Positions 31,314-40,809 of a stretch of DNA of 64,000 nucleotides are shown here, piece after piece. Numbering within the stretch: the first letter of the stretch is position 1; the number at the start of each line of letters is the position of its first letter. Under the pieces are notes generated by a model that searched no databases, was not told the origin of the DNA, and saw only the letters and a list, made by a program, of their open reading frames with translations. The DNA is taken from assembly GCA_021810635.1 (NCBI GenBank), contig JAJZIH010000008.1, positions 22,814 through 86,813 on the forward strand, written 5' to 3'. The position numbers and the translations under genes are program-made. The stretch comes from Pseudomonadota bacterium. GTDB taxonomy: Bacteria; Pseudomonadota; Gammaproteobacteria; JAKAQQ01.

Positions 31314-33965
31314 TCATTCTCCGATTGAATGGATGTCGAGCTTGACCAGGTCGAGCAACTCCGTGTCGCTCAACTCGGTCAGATTGACTTCACTGCCCTC
31401 TCCCCCCTCTTCGAGGACCTCCTTCACCAACGCCTGCTTGGACCGGATCAGATCATCGATGCGCTCCTCGACGGTGCCCCGGCAAACGAACTTGTGCACC
31501 AACACGTTGCGGTGCTGACCGATGCGCCAGGCCCGGTCGGTCGCCTGGTCCTCCACGGCGGGGTTCCACCAGCGGTCGAAATGGATCACATGGGAGGCGG
31601 CGGTCAGATTGAGCCCCGTCCCTCCCGCCTTGATCGAAAGGACGAAGAAGGGAACGTGCTCGTCTTCCTGAAAACGCGCGACCAGCTCCCGACGCTTTCC
31701 CACCGCCGTGCCGCCATGCAGGACGAGGCCTTCCCGCCCGAAGACCTTCCCCAGAAAAGCCGCCAGAGGCTCCGTCGTCTCCCTGAACTGGGTAAAAACA
31801 AGGACCTTTTCCTGTTTGGCGGCAATGGTCTCCGTAAGTTCGCCCAGCCGTCTGAACTTGCCGCTGTCCTCCGGGTTCCAGGCTCCATCGCCCGTCCACT
31901 GCGACGGATGGTTGCAGATCTGTTTGAACCGCATCAGAAAGGCCAGGACCAGCCCCCTGCGCTCCATGCCCTCGGAGTGTCCCAGGGCGGACTCCAGCTC
32001 CTTGACCGCGCGCTGGTAGAAGGCGGCCTGGGAGGGGTTCAGGGAGCACCAGGCGATGACTTCCGTCTTGTCCGGAAGGTCGCCGATGATCCGCTTGTCG
32101 CTCTTCAAACGGCGCAGGATGTAGGGCTTGACGAGGGCTCTCAGCGGACCGTAATGGGCCATGTCCTTCGTGACGCTGGCGAAGGCCTTCTGCGAGCCAA
32201 GGAGGCCCGGGTGGGTAAAATCGAAGAGGGACCACAGGTCGGAGAGGCGATTTTCCACGGGGGTGCCGGTGAGGACGATGCGGGCGTCGGCGAGAAGCTT
32301 CTTGACGGCCTTCGTCTGCTTGGCGTTGGGGTTTTTGAGGGCTTGCGCCTCGTCGGCCACGACCAGATTCCACCGCATCTCGAGAAGGTTCGGCAGGCGC
32401 AGAAGGGTCCCGTAGCTCGTCACCACGAGATCCACGCCCGACAGTCGCCCGGCTTCGAGGACTCGAAGCTCCTCCTGAGCCATCCAGGAAGGATGGGCAA
32501 CAAGACAGCGGAGGGAGGGAGTGAAGCGTCGGGACTCCTGCTCCCAGTTGGCCAGGAGCGAGGCCGGTGCCACGAGGAGGCTGGGGCGGGTCCGCTCGAG
32601 CGTCAAAAGAAGCGCGAGAACCTGGATCGTCTTGCCCAGACCCATGTCGTCGGCCAGGCATGCGCCGAGACCCATCCGCACGAGCAGGTTCAGCCAGCGA
32701 ACCCCCGTCAGCTGGTAGGGGCGCAGCGTGGCTTTCAATGCCAGTCCGGGATCGATCCCGGACAGATTTTCCGGAGAGCGGACCATCCGGAACCATTCGG
32801 AAAGCCATTTCCCGGAGACGATCTCGGACCAGTCCGGGTCGACGGGCTCGGAGCCGTCGATCGCGGTTCCCGCCAGAAGGCGCATGGACTGGGCGAAGGG
32901 AAGACCGTCCACTCCGTGGGCTTCCTCGAGCCCCGCGAAGCGGGCGAGGAGGGTCGCCATCCGATCCCGGTCCACCTCGACCCACTGGCCCCGGACCCAT
33001 TGCAGGCCTTCACTGTTTGCGAGCAGGGCCTTGACTTCCTCGGGACTGAGGGACTGCCCGTCGAGTGTGATCTCGACCTGGAAGTCGAGCAGGGCGTCCA
33101 TGCCGAGGACCACGGGACTCTTCCCCCCGACTTTGGCGGAAACCTTCGGCCGGGCGGGACGGTTAGCGGCCCAGGTCTTGGGCATGCGCACGACAATTCC
33201 GGCCGACTCAAGCTTCGGCACATCCCTGAGAAACCGAACGGCATCCCGAACGTCCCATCGCAAGGGATGGTAAATGTCTCCCTCGGCGACCAGCATGGCC
33301 ATCCAGTCGCAGTTCTCCGCCGCCCTCTGGACCGGCAGGAGCAGGGACAGAAGCTGGTTTTTCTTCTTCCCTCCAGAAAACTCCGCCAATGCCTGGGAGA
33401 GCGGCAGGTGCTGGGCCTTTCCATGAGCCGAGAGACGCGAGGTGTAGGTGGCGAGAAAGGCGAAGGGACATTCCGGATCCTTGCGATTTTCCGCGAGGTT
33501 GAAGTGCACGCGCCCCACAAGATTCCAGGCCGGATGCTTCGATTTGAGGAAGGTCTGGAGCGTCTGGCCGGAAACGGCCAGCTCCGCCTTTGCGGCCTCT
33601 TCGACGGACGTCCAGAGGACCGTTAGAACGTCCGGGGAGAGATACTCCCCGCCGGTCATGGGAGGCGCATCGAGAGATAGGGATTCGAGAAGCGGGCCTT
33701 CGGGAGGGGAGACAGAAATTGCGTCGTCTTCCGGCGTGGCAGTCAGGGCCGTCACGTATTGGCGCGCGAAATTCCGCCAAAAGGACCAGACTGAAGGAAG
33801 GGCCGTGGTGACCTCCACCGCCCCCAGGTGAAGCAGGCCCTCTCCCGTCCCCCGGGCGAAGGCTTCCCTGAGCCGTCCCGCAAGCGTGTCGTCCAGGAGA
33901 GGGGCTTCCGGTTCGTCGACAGCCTGCAGATGCCCCTTTGGTGTGAGCTGTAAGGCCAGGGTCAT
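31314..33965 (-). CDS. SNF2-family DNA helicase/ATPase
   Basis: ADDMGLGKTIQVLALLL, DEAQALKNP, LTGTPVENRLSDLWSLFDF, SIKAGGTGLNLTAASHVIHFDRWWNPAVEDQATDRAWRIGQ; GGAGG SD upstream of ATG 33965. Confidence 0.95.
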   Translation of the reverse strand: MTLALQLTPKGHLQAVDEPEAPLLDDTLAGRLREAFARGTGEGLLHLGAVEVTTALPSVWSFWRNFARQYVTALTATPEDDAISVSPPEGPLLESLSLDAPPMTGGEYLSPDVLTVLWTSVEEAAKAELAVSGQTLQTFLKSKHPAWNLVGRVHFNLAENRKDPECPFAFLATYTSRLSAHGKAQHLPLSQALAEFSGGKKKNQLLSLLLPVQRAAENCDWMAMLVAEGDIYHPLRWDVRDAVRFLRDVPKLESAGIVVRMPKTWAANRPARPKVSAKVGGKSPVVLGMDALLDFQVEITLDGQSLSPEEVKALLANSEGLQWVRGQWVEVDRDRMATLLARFAGLEEAHGVDGLPFAQSMRLLAGTAIDGSEPVDPDWSEIVSGKWLSEWFRMVRSPENLSGIDPGLALKATLRPYQLTGVRWLNLLVRMGLGACLADDMGLGKTIQVLALLLTLERTRPSLLVAPASLLANWEQESRRFTPSLRCLVAHPSWMAQEELRVLEAGRLSGVDLVVTSYGTLLRLPNLLEMRWNLVVADEAQALKNPNAKQTKAVKKLLADARIVLTGTPVENRLSDLWSLFDFTHPGLLGSQKAFASVTKDMAHYGPLRALVKPYILRRLKSDKRIIGDLPDKTEVIAWCSLNPSQAAFYQRAVKELESALGHSEGMERRGLVLAFLMRFKQICNHPSQWTGDGAWNPEDSGKFRRLGELTETIAAKQEKVLVFTQFRETTEPLAAFLGKVFGREGLVLHGGTAVGKRRELVARFQEDEHVPFFVLSIKAGGTGLNLTAASHVIHFDRWWNPAVEDQATDRAWRIGQHRNVLVHKFVCRGTVEERIDDLIRSKQALVKEVLEEGGEGSEVNLTELSDTELLDLVKLDIHSIGE

Positions 33966-34170
33966 GACGTGCGGCCTCCAGCAATCATCCGGACGCATGT
34001 TTTCGATGAGAGACCACAAGATACCGGAAAATCCTCCCTGACGTCTTTATACCCCTTGGCAGGCATTCACAGTCAGGCGTCGTTAATAAATATGTTATGC
34101 AGGTCTCGATAACCGGGCCGCAGTGTCGCTGTACAATAACAAAAACAATGTTTCATGAAGGGGCGAACAA

Positions 34171-34759
34171 GATGATTTTCACAAAAGAAGACATTCTGAA
34201 TGCTTTCGAGGAAATCGGCGTGATGGCAAAGGAGCAGGGCATTCTTGTCGATATTGGCGTTTACGGTGGTTCTGCCATTGCCCTACAATGGGGGTTTCGC
34301 CAATCGACGAGAGACGTGGATATCGTCGTTTTTGGGGATCCTCAATTCCTTCGGGAAGCGGCGGCGATTGTCGCCGACCGGCATGGTTGGTCGGCGAACT
34401 GGATCAACGATGCAGTGAAAGGTTTTGTGTCAGCACGCCAGGATGTACAACTGTCGCTTGAATTTCCGAGAGAGGCGGAGAATCCCGGACTTCGTGTTTT
34501 TACGCCGACACCGGAATACATGCTTGCGATGAAATGTATGGCAATGAGAACGGGAGCGGAAGGAAATCGCTCGGACATCGACGATATCAAGAATCTTGTC
34601 GGCATGACTGGCGTCAAGTCGGCACAGGATATTCTGACCATTGTCGAAAAGTACTATCCGGCAAAACTTGTGACTCCGCGCACTCTGTTTGGCATCCAGG
34701 AAATTCTCGAGTCCATGAACAAAGAACGTAAACATCCTGGTTTCGAGACGGGACGGTAA
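34171..34759 (+). CDS. Minimal nucleotidyltransferase-like protein (AbiEii / DUF6036-type)
   Basis: GVYGGSAIALQWGFRQSTRDVDIVVFG matches NTase motif GGS...DxD. Confidence 0.75.
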
Positions 34760-34762
34760 GCG

Positions 34763-35179
34763 ATGACTATAAGAAGTACGAAAGCAGTGTTTGCTCGCCC
34801 TGAAAGCCTTTATGAATTTTCCACTGCGCTGGCAAAAGGAAATTCGGAAGGCTGGGCACTTGGGGAATTTCTGGACGCCTTTTACGGAGTTCCTCAAGAC
34901 AAGAGACAGAACATGCTGAATAGGGAGCCTAAACTTCTGGCGGGAAGGATCCGAAACGGAGATGTTACGGACGCCAGCCTTGCCGCAACGGCGGAATATC
35001 TGGCGTGGAAGTTTCGTCTTATAAATCCCGAATGGACGCAAGATTCCCGTCGGGTAATGAAAGAACCCTGGTTCGCGACCGATATCGAAGGTCTCAAGAT
35101 TCTTCTGGTTATGGAAAGCCCGGCGGCTTTTCGCCGACGGAATCTGTTCGTCTCAGAAAACGCGCTGTCAAGAGCGTAA
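34763..35179 (+). CDS. Uncharacterised partner of the NTase
   Basis: 3-nt gap to upstream gene; C-term ESPAAFRRRNLFVSENALSRA; no recognised catalytic motif. Confidence 0.6.
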   Translation: MTIRSTKAVFARPESLYEFSTALAKGNSEGWALGEFLDAFYGVPQDKRQNMLNREPKLLAGRIRNGDVTDASLAATAEYLAWKFRLINPEWTQDSRRVMKEPWFATDIEGLKILLVMESPAAFRRRNLFVSENALSRA

Positions 35180-35236
35180 ACGGATTGGAACGGGAAGAGA
35201 TGGATCCTCTGTGGTCAAGCTCATTCCATGGCGGTT

Positions 35237-35623
35237 TCAAGCCCCAAGTGCAAAAAGTGCAGCGTGATGCTGCCTAAAGTCAAAAGCGTCTGGCATGAAC
35301 CGCTCTACCGGACATTTGAATCCGAGTGACTTGCGAGGTCGAGTGTTCAGCTTCCACGCAATCGCATCCAGTTCTGCTTGTGAGAACACACTCGAATCGC
35401 TTCTCTTTGGCAGGTACTGCCGCGCTGCCAAGGGCTGTGCGGATCGGCGAAGTATTCCTTGATGCCCGTTTCCGCCGCCAGTTGCTGGTGTCCCGCCATT
35501 TCCTTGCCCTGATCGCAGGTCATCGACAAACGCTTTTGCGCGTCGATGCGATTGAACACATGGCCGAAGCCCTTCACCGCCGGTGCTGTGCTGGCATCTT
35601 CCATCTTGGCCAGGGGGATGCAT
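35237..35623 (-). pseudogene. IS30-family transposase C-terminal fragment, frameshifted
   Basis: LSMTCDQGKEMAGHQQLAAETGIKEYFADPHSPWQRGS and, in another frame, RQYLPKRSDSSVFSQAELDAIAWKLNTRPRKSLGFKCPVERF. Confidence 0.85.
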
Positions 35624-35718
35624 TTCTAGTTGAAGGTTAGAGACAGCGGTTTCCGGGTCAATCCGCGAGAATCGGGTTGGCCAACCCCGCCACTCCTGGA
35701 GAGGAAACCGCCGTAGAA

Positions 35719-36168
35719 TTAGGACGTTGCTTCCTCATCCGGAGATATCACACCCACGTTAAACGGTATGAAGTGCCTGGTATTGCAGGTGACCACAACA
35801 AGATCATGTGCTTTTGCTATGCCGGCGACCGTGGCGTCGGCCAGGCCGGAATTGTAGCCCGCCGCAATCGCCCTGGCATCGAGTTGACCGGATATCGCTG
35901 CTGCGGCCCCATTGAATACGATGATTTTGTCCTCGTAGTCGGATATAAGACCTATGAGCCAGTTTCTGAGCCTTACGGCTCTAGTTGTCGCACCTGTGCT
36001 TTCCAAAAGCGTAATCCCCTTTTCGATCTCGTGGATGACGACAACGGACAGGAACAGCCTGTCCTCGCTATCCATACGTTCCAGCCAAGCGAGAAACATC
36101 GCGGATGCATCGTTCCGTGAGGGCGAAAGCATGGAAATCACATCGGTGTCGAGCAGGAAGCCCGTCAC
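35719..36168 (-). CDS. vapC: PIN-domain ribonuclease toxin (VapC/FitB-like)
   Basis: GTG start; FLLDTDVISML...VVVIHEIEKGI...LADATVAGIAKAHDLVVVTCNTRHF. Confidence 0.88.
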   Translation of the reverse strand: MTGFLLDTDVISMLSPSRNDASAMFLAWLERMDSEDRLFLSVVVIHEIEKGITLLESTGATTRAVRLRNWLIGLISDYEDKIIVFNGAAAAISGQLDARAIAAGYNSGLADATVAGIAKAHDLVVVTCNTRHFIPFNVGVISPDEEATS

Positions 36169-36258
36169 AATGCGATATCCCGCGAAGGAGTGCGATTGCG
36201 CTCGAACGATTCATCAGGGAGAGTCCTGAGATAGGCCACCAGTCGCGGGCGATGCGTC
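36165..36258 (-). pseudogene. vapB: C-terminal remnant of VapB-like antitoxin, truncated by IS66
   Basis: Frame gives HRPRLVAYLRTLPDESFERNRTPSRDIAL* overlapping vapC start (GTGA); interrupted where IS66 GTAAGCG end begins. Confidence 0.6.
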
Positions 36259-36329
36259 GTAAGCGCGCGACGGAGTCACCTATGATGATCTGAGTGGATC
36301 TGGCATCCTGAGGTTTTCGAGGAGATGCC

Positions 36330-36638
36330 ATGACTACCACCACCCCCAACCCGACCGGCCGGGAGGTTTGGCTGGCTCATGTGAAAGCCTGGCGCGCCTG
36401 CGGTCTGCGAAAGCGGGAATACTGCGCGACCCAGGGCCTGAAGTTATCCAGCCTGAATTATTGGTGTCGGGTCGAGACGGCAACCCAACCGGAACCCACG
36501 CTGACCCTGATCCCCATCAGCCAGTCCTCCACCCAGCGATCCCTGGCCCTCACCCTGCGCCATGCTCATGAGTGGGAGTTGTCATTGTCCCAGGAGGTCG
36601 CCCCGGCATGGGTGGCTGAACTGCTCAAAGCGCTATGA
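36330..36638 (+). CDS. IS66-family accessory protein TnpA
   Basis: As above. Confidence 0.75.
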   Translation: MTTTTPNPTGREVWLAHVKAWRACGLRKREYCATQGLKLSSLNYWCRVETATQPEPTLTLIPISQSSTQRSLALTLRHAHEWELSLSQEVAPAWVAELLKAL

Positions 36639-36972
36639 TCCGCTCCGAGCAAATCTGGCTGGTTTGGGAACCCATCGACATGCGCTCCGGCCTGGATCAA
36701 TTGTCGGCCTGGGTCAGGACAGCCTGGCCCGCCCCCCCTGCGATGGATCGGCCTTCGTGTTTCGCAACCGGCGGGGCACCCGGTTGCGGTTGCTGCTCTG
36801 GGATGGCAACGGGGTTTGGTTATGCCAGCGCCGTCTGCATCGGGGTTGCTTCACCTGGCCCGTCCAGGGAGAGCGTCTGCATACCCTGTCCCAGGAGCAG
36901 TGGAACTGGTTGATCGCAGGGGTCGACTGGACCCGTCTGAATGGCCGGCCGAACCCTGACTGGAGAGTGTAA
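36635..36972 (+). pseudogene. IS66-family TnpB, frameshifted
   Basis: Homology-like sequence splits between two frames near 36718. Confidence 0.75.
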
Positions 36973-37071
36973 AGGTTCTTTGAAATCAAGCAAAATGTTT
37001 TGCTTTTGGGGTGGGTTATGAAGAGGTCAGCGACGTCGGTCGGTAGCCCGCGCTTCGGGGTCTTCCAAGCG

Positions 37072-37380
37072 TCACTCACTCAGTTTCTCGAGGGCTTGCC
37101 GGTATACCTGGATCAATCGGCGCGAGACACGGCTCTTCTTGATCCGGGCGGTGCCAGTCATCGCGGGCAGGACCGTGGCGGATCGGCGGGCGGAAACCCC
37201 CGTCATCAGGATATCGTGCAGACGTTCATCTGCGGGGACGACGACCTCGCCGCCGGTGCCGCGAGGCCGGGGGCGGTGCACGCGAAGTTTGCGTTCGGCG
37301 AGCACGATGCGCCCCGGTTGGGCGCCATGCCAGCGGATCGCGCCCGTGCGTTTGCCGGGGTCCTTAATTGTTGTTCTGAT
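37072..37380 (-). pseudogene. IS256 (mutator)-family transposase N-terminal fragment
   Basis: LAERKLRVHRPRPRGTGGEVVVPADERLHDILMTGVSARRSATVLPAMTGTARIKKSRVSRRL. Confidence 0.6.
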
Positions 37381-37414
37381 TTAGTCGTCCACTATAAACC
37401 GATCTGGCCGGCTC

Positions 37415-39181
37415 TCAGGGTGCGCTGACACCCGCCAGCTCGCGCGCCTGGAGTGTCGCCTGCGCAGGTGACAACACACCGCGCGCGAGCGCCTCGATCA
37501 GGCTTTCGCGCGCGCGCGCGCGCAGCGCAAACAACGAGGCGCCTATTTCATGCGCAGCATGTCCCAGCCGCTCGATGTCAGCCTGGGCATGGCGTCCCGC
37601 TAACCGCGGGCCACACACCAGCACGCCGAACAGGTGCCCGCGCAGGGCTAGCGGCAGCGCTAGACCGTCGGCACCTAGAGCGCTGCCCACGTCGTGCAAG
37701 TCCAGCGGTTCTAGGGTCGCGCGCAAACGCACCAACGCGCGGTCGTCCTGGTCGAGGCGATCAGGAAAAGCCGAGTCCGCGCCATCACGACCGCTGCATT
37801 CAAACTCGATGTCGCGCACTTCATACAGCGCGGCACTCGTAACGCCCGCATCGCAGACGAACGCCTCGACCGCGCGCGCAATCAGCGTCTGCGGTGATTC
37901 GATGAACCCCGCGTCGCGCACAAAGTCGCTCAATGCCGCACGCGCCCGATGTTCGCGATGGAAGAACACACGATCGACCAGCGCCTCGACATGCCGATGC
38001 AGCTGGTGAAACAGGATGCCCAGCGCTAACGGCACACCAATCTCGAGTGCCAGGCTGGCGCTTTCACCGATCGCGCTGCGCTCGATCAGACTCTCCATTA
38101 GTGCGAACAGGCCCACCACCATGCCCATCAGCAAGGCAAACACCAGCGCGCGATTGACCACCACGCGTACTTCGACCAAGCGCTGCCGCAGCACAACATA
38201 GGTGTAAATACCCAGTACAATGATGATCATCGCCGTACCAGCCCAGCGCAGCCACATCAGTGCCGGCGACTGCTGGATTGCTGTGTTCTCCAATGCAAGC
38301 TGGATGAGCATGATCGGTAACAACAGACTGGTGCAGCTGAGAATCCAGCGAATGCGCAAACGCGCCTCGGCCGTGGCGTGTACATAACCACGCAGCAAGA
38401 CCCATAGCGGCACGGCCAGCCCCGCAAGCCCGGCCGCAATGGTCAAAACCTGCAACAGGACAGGTATTTTGGACACTGCAAACATGAAAGAAGCCAGCAT
38501 GCTGCCAGCCTCGAGTGCGAACAGCGACAGCAGCACCAGCAGATAGGCAATCACGGGGCCATGCAACAGACGCGGCCGCCAACCCACCAAAGTGTTAGCG
38601 GTGAGATAAAGTCCCAGAAACGCCATCGGTCCGCCCAGCCACCACCCTACCATCAGCAACACAAGATTCCAAAACGGCGGCATGGGTAGCACGGTGGTGA
38701 AGTTTAAAAACGTGAAACTGAGGGTAAACATCGCCAATCCCCACGCCGCCCAGTCGCGACCGCGCCACAGGGTCAACAGGCCAAGCGCCAACAGCATGGC
38801 ATCCACTGCCCATGTCGCCCAGCCTAGCCGTCTTGACTCGGCACTTGGCGATTGCACCACGCTGTGCACCGCAACCGTCAGCACGCTGCCGGCACGTTGC
38901 ACCCGCAAGTTATATGTGCGGTTTTCGGGCACGTTTTCGCGAATGAGCACGGCGCGCATCAGCAGCGTTTGCTGGCCATACACCACGCGGTCACCCGCTC
39001 GCAGTCCGGCTGGCAGAGGGGTCCAGCTTCGCGCTTCGATCACGCCCCCTGCGGCATCCTGGCGCAGATGGAAAGGCAGTTCACGGAGCGGAATCACCAA
39101 GGTCAGCGCAAAGCCGGCCACGGCAAGTACTCCGATGATCAGGCGCAGCACGGACCAGTGGTCGAATGCGTAACGGTCCAT
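37415..39181 (-). CDS. Multi-TM membrane protein with C-terminal GAF-like domain
   Basis: About 10 hydrophobic segments followed by IARAVEAFVCDAGVTSAALYEVRD...LALPLALRGHLFGVLVCGPRLAG. Confidence 0.55.
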   Translation of the reverse strand: MDRYAFDHWSVLRLIIGVLAVAGFALTLVIPLRELPFHLRQDAAGGVIEARSWTPLPAGLRAGDRVVYGQQTLLMRAVLIRENVPENRTYNLRVQRAGSVLTVAVHSVVQSPSAESRRLGWATWAVDAMLLALGLLTLWRGRDWAAWGLAMFTLSFTFLNFTTVLPMPPFWNLVLLMVGWWLGGPMAFLGLYLTANTLVGWRPRLLHGPVIAYLLVLLSLFALEAGSMLASFMFAVSKIPVLLQVLTIAAGLAGLAVPLWVLLRGYVHATAEARLRIRWILSCTSLLLPIMLIQLALENTAIQQSPALMWLRWAGTAMIIIVLGIYTYVVLRQRLVEVRVVVNRALVFALLMGMVVGLFALMESLIERSAIGESASLALEIGVPLALGILFHQLHRHVEALVDRVFFHREHRARAALSDFVRDAGFIESPQTLIARAVEAFVCDAGVTSAALYEVRDIEFECSGRDGADSAFPDRLDQDDRALVRLRATLEPLDLHDVGSALGADGLALPLALRGHLFGVLVCGPRLAGRHAQADIERLGHAAHEIGASLFALRARARESLIEALARGVLSPAQATLQARELAGVSAP

Positions 39182-39553
39182 CAGCCCCCCCCGTTGCACC
39201 ATGCGCACTTCGTGCGCCGCGGATCGCACAAGCCGCCGTAAACCATCGGGCCTTCGTCGCTCACAGCACGGTGCTCAGTCTCGTAAAAACGAACGGAAAG
39301 TCTCGTCATGGCGAACGCTCAGTCTTCCCGATCGCGAACAGGCATTCTTGCCATGGCGAACCCTGTATGATTCCCCAGAAGTTGTTTCCCTGTTAAGGGA
39401 TCGTAGAGCGGTTTTTACTCCTCCGCTCCCAAGGAGTCAAGTTTTAGGTAGTGTAGAAATATGGAGACTTGGGCAGAAGTTTGAAAAGAAACGCCCTTCT
39501 GGATCCGGTTCGAATGTCTTGCCGAGACGTTCACCCATCCAGGAGAGGGCATT

Positions 39554-40754
39554 ATGGGAATACTACCACAGGAAAAAAATCTCACAATCGAGTTTTGGTG
39601 TCAATTCACCCTGACCTTGCCGGATGTCCGGCTCTCCACCTTGCGGTCGGCGTTTACCGTTCTCTTGTGGAAGGTGAGGCAACGAGGAACAGTTCATCTG
39701 GAAGACGCGGAGCGGCAAGCCGACGAAGGTTCTGACGACCTTTTCCTGGGTGACGCTGGGGCAGATGCAGATCCAGTGTTCGGGTTGTGGGCACAAGCTC
39801 TCGATCACTCGGATGCGGTTGGGGCTGGATCCCGACCAGCGGATCGCGCCGGGGATTCGACGGAAGCTGGGGCTTCTGGGCGCGTTGACCACGTTCCGTG
39901 TGGCGGAGACGTTCACGGTGACCGTAGGTTTGGCGATCAACAAGATGACGATCTGGCGGTCGGTGCAGAGAACTGGGGAAGAGATCGCCTTTTCGCTCGA
40001 CCCGAAGGAAGAGGCGCGGGGCGAGGCGGACGGGACGGGAATCGGCATCCGTGGCATCAAGAAACGGGGGCGGGAGCTGAAGGTCCAGATGCAGTACATG
40101 AAAGGCGGAGCGATCCGGGTGGCGGGAATCGACATCGGCTCCTACAACGGGCATTGGAACCGCCTTTTCAAGCGGAACCTCAAGGCCCTCCAAGAGCCCC
40201 CGAGCTTTTTCCTGGTGACGGACGGAGATACCTCGATTCTGGACGGGCTTGCGGGGAAGGTGAAAATCTTCTATCAGCGCTGTTTGTGGCATATCCCCCA
40301 CCAGCCGAAGTTCGCCCTGTGGCAGGATCGGGCAAAGGTGCTGCGAAAAAGCCCCGAATGGTTGTCCGTCATGGCCCGGGTCTACGAGATCTGCTCCCTC
40401 CGCTCCGGCCTCGACGAGGACGACGAGATCCGGGCCTGGATCGCGCTCAAAACGAAGATGCTCGACGCCTTCGTCGAGGACTGCCGGGAAAAAGAGTACC
40501 GGCACACGGTCGCCTATCTGGAATCTGCCAAGAACGATCTCTTTACCGGAATTTCCAACCGGCTGAAGGGAAAAACCACCAGTCGGGTGGAATGGCTCTT
40601 CCGGACCGGGAACATGAGAGTGAATGTGAGCCAGTGGACCACCCCGGGAGCCCTCAACGTGACCCAGGTCCGGCTTGTCTATGATTACAACGGGTTTGAC
40701 CCAACATTTTCCGAAAACCCCTATCCAGAAGGATTTGCTCAGGTCTCCACTTGA
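39554..40754 (+). pseudogene. IS transposase, family uncertain (ISLre2/IS256-like DDE), N-terminal frameshift
   Basis: Frame 2 N-term MGILPQEKNLTIEFWCQFTLTL...VLLWKV continues in frame 0 as GNEEQFIWKTRSGKPTKVLTTFSWVTLGQMQIQCSGCGHKL...GIDIGSYNGHW...FFLVTDGDTSILDGL...YQRCLWHIPHQ. Confidence 0.6.
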
Positions 40755-40779
40755 CGACGCCACCAGATTATTTCCACCC

Positions 40780-40808
40780 GGTGTCTCACTTCCATTGACA
40801 CGCACCGC
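40780..40808 (+). repeat. 29-bp direct repeat copy 2 (right end of IS)
   Basis: ggtgtctcacttccattgacacgcaccgc. Confidence 0.8.
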
Positions 40809-40809
40809 C

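Larger units (their letters stand above)
36259..36975 (+). mobile_element. Partial IS66-family element (left end, tnpA, frameshifted tnpB)
   Basis: GTAAGCG terminus at 36259; TnpA REVWLAHVKAWRACGLRKREYCATQGLKLSSLNYWCR; TnpB pieces IWLVWEPIDMRSGLDQLSAWV and FVFRNRRGTRLRLLLWDGNGVWLCQRRLHRGCF. Confidence 0.8.

Noticed and set aside
35647-35712. Inverted gcggtttcc...ggaaaccgc flanking about 50 bp
   Set aside because: Only 9-bp arms; could be an IS30 remnant end or terminator but not distinguishable from chance.
37507-37521. (CG)n alternating tract with Z-DNA potential
   Set aside because: Short, inside a coding region encoding Ala-Arg repeats; explained by codon usage.
39160-39540. Loosely repeated ctcgtcatggcgaac / cttgccatggcgaac units
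   Set aside because: Only two imperfect short copies; no clear function.
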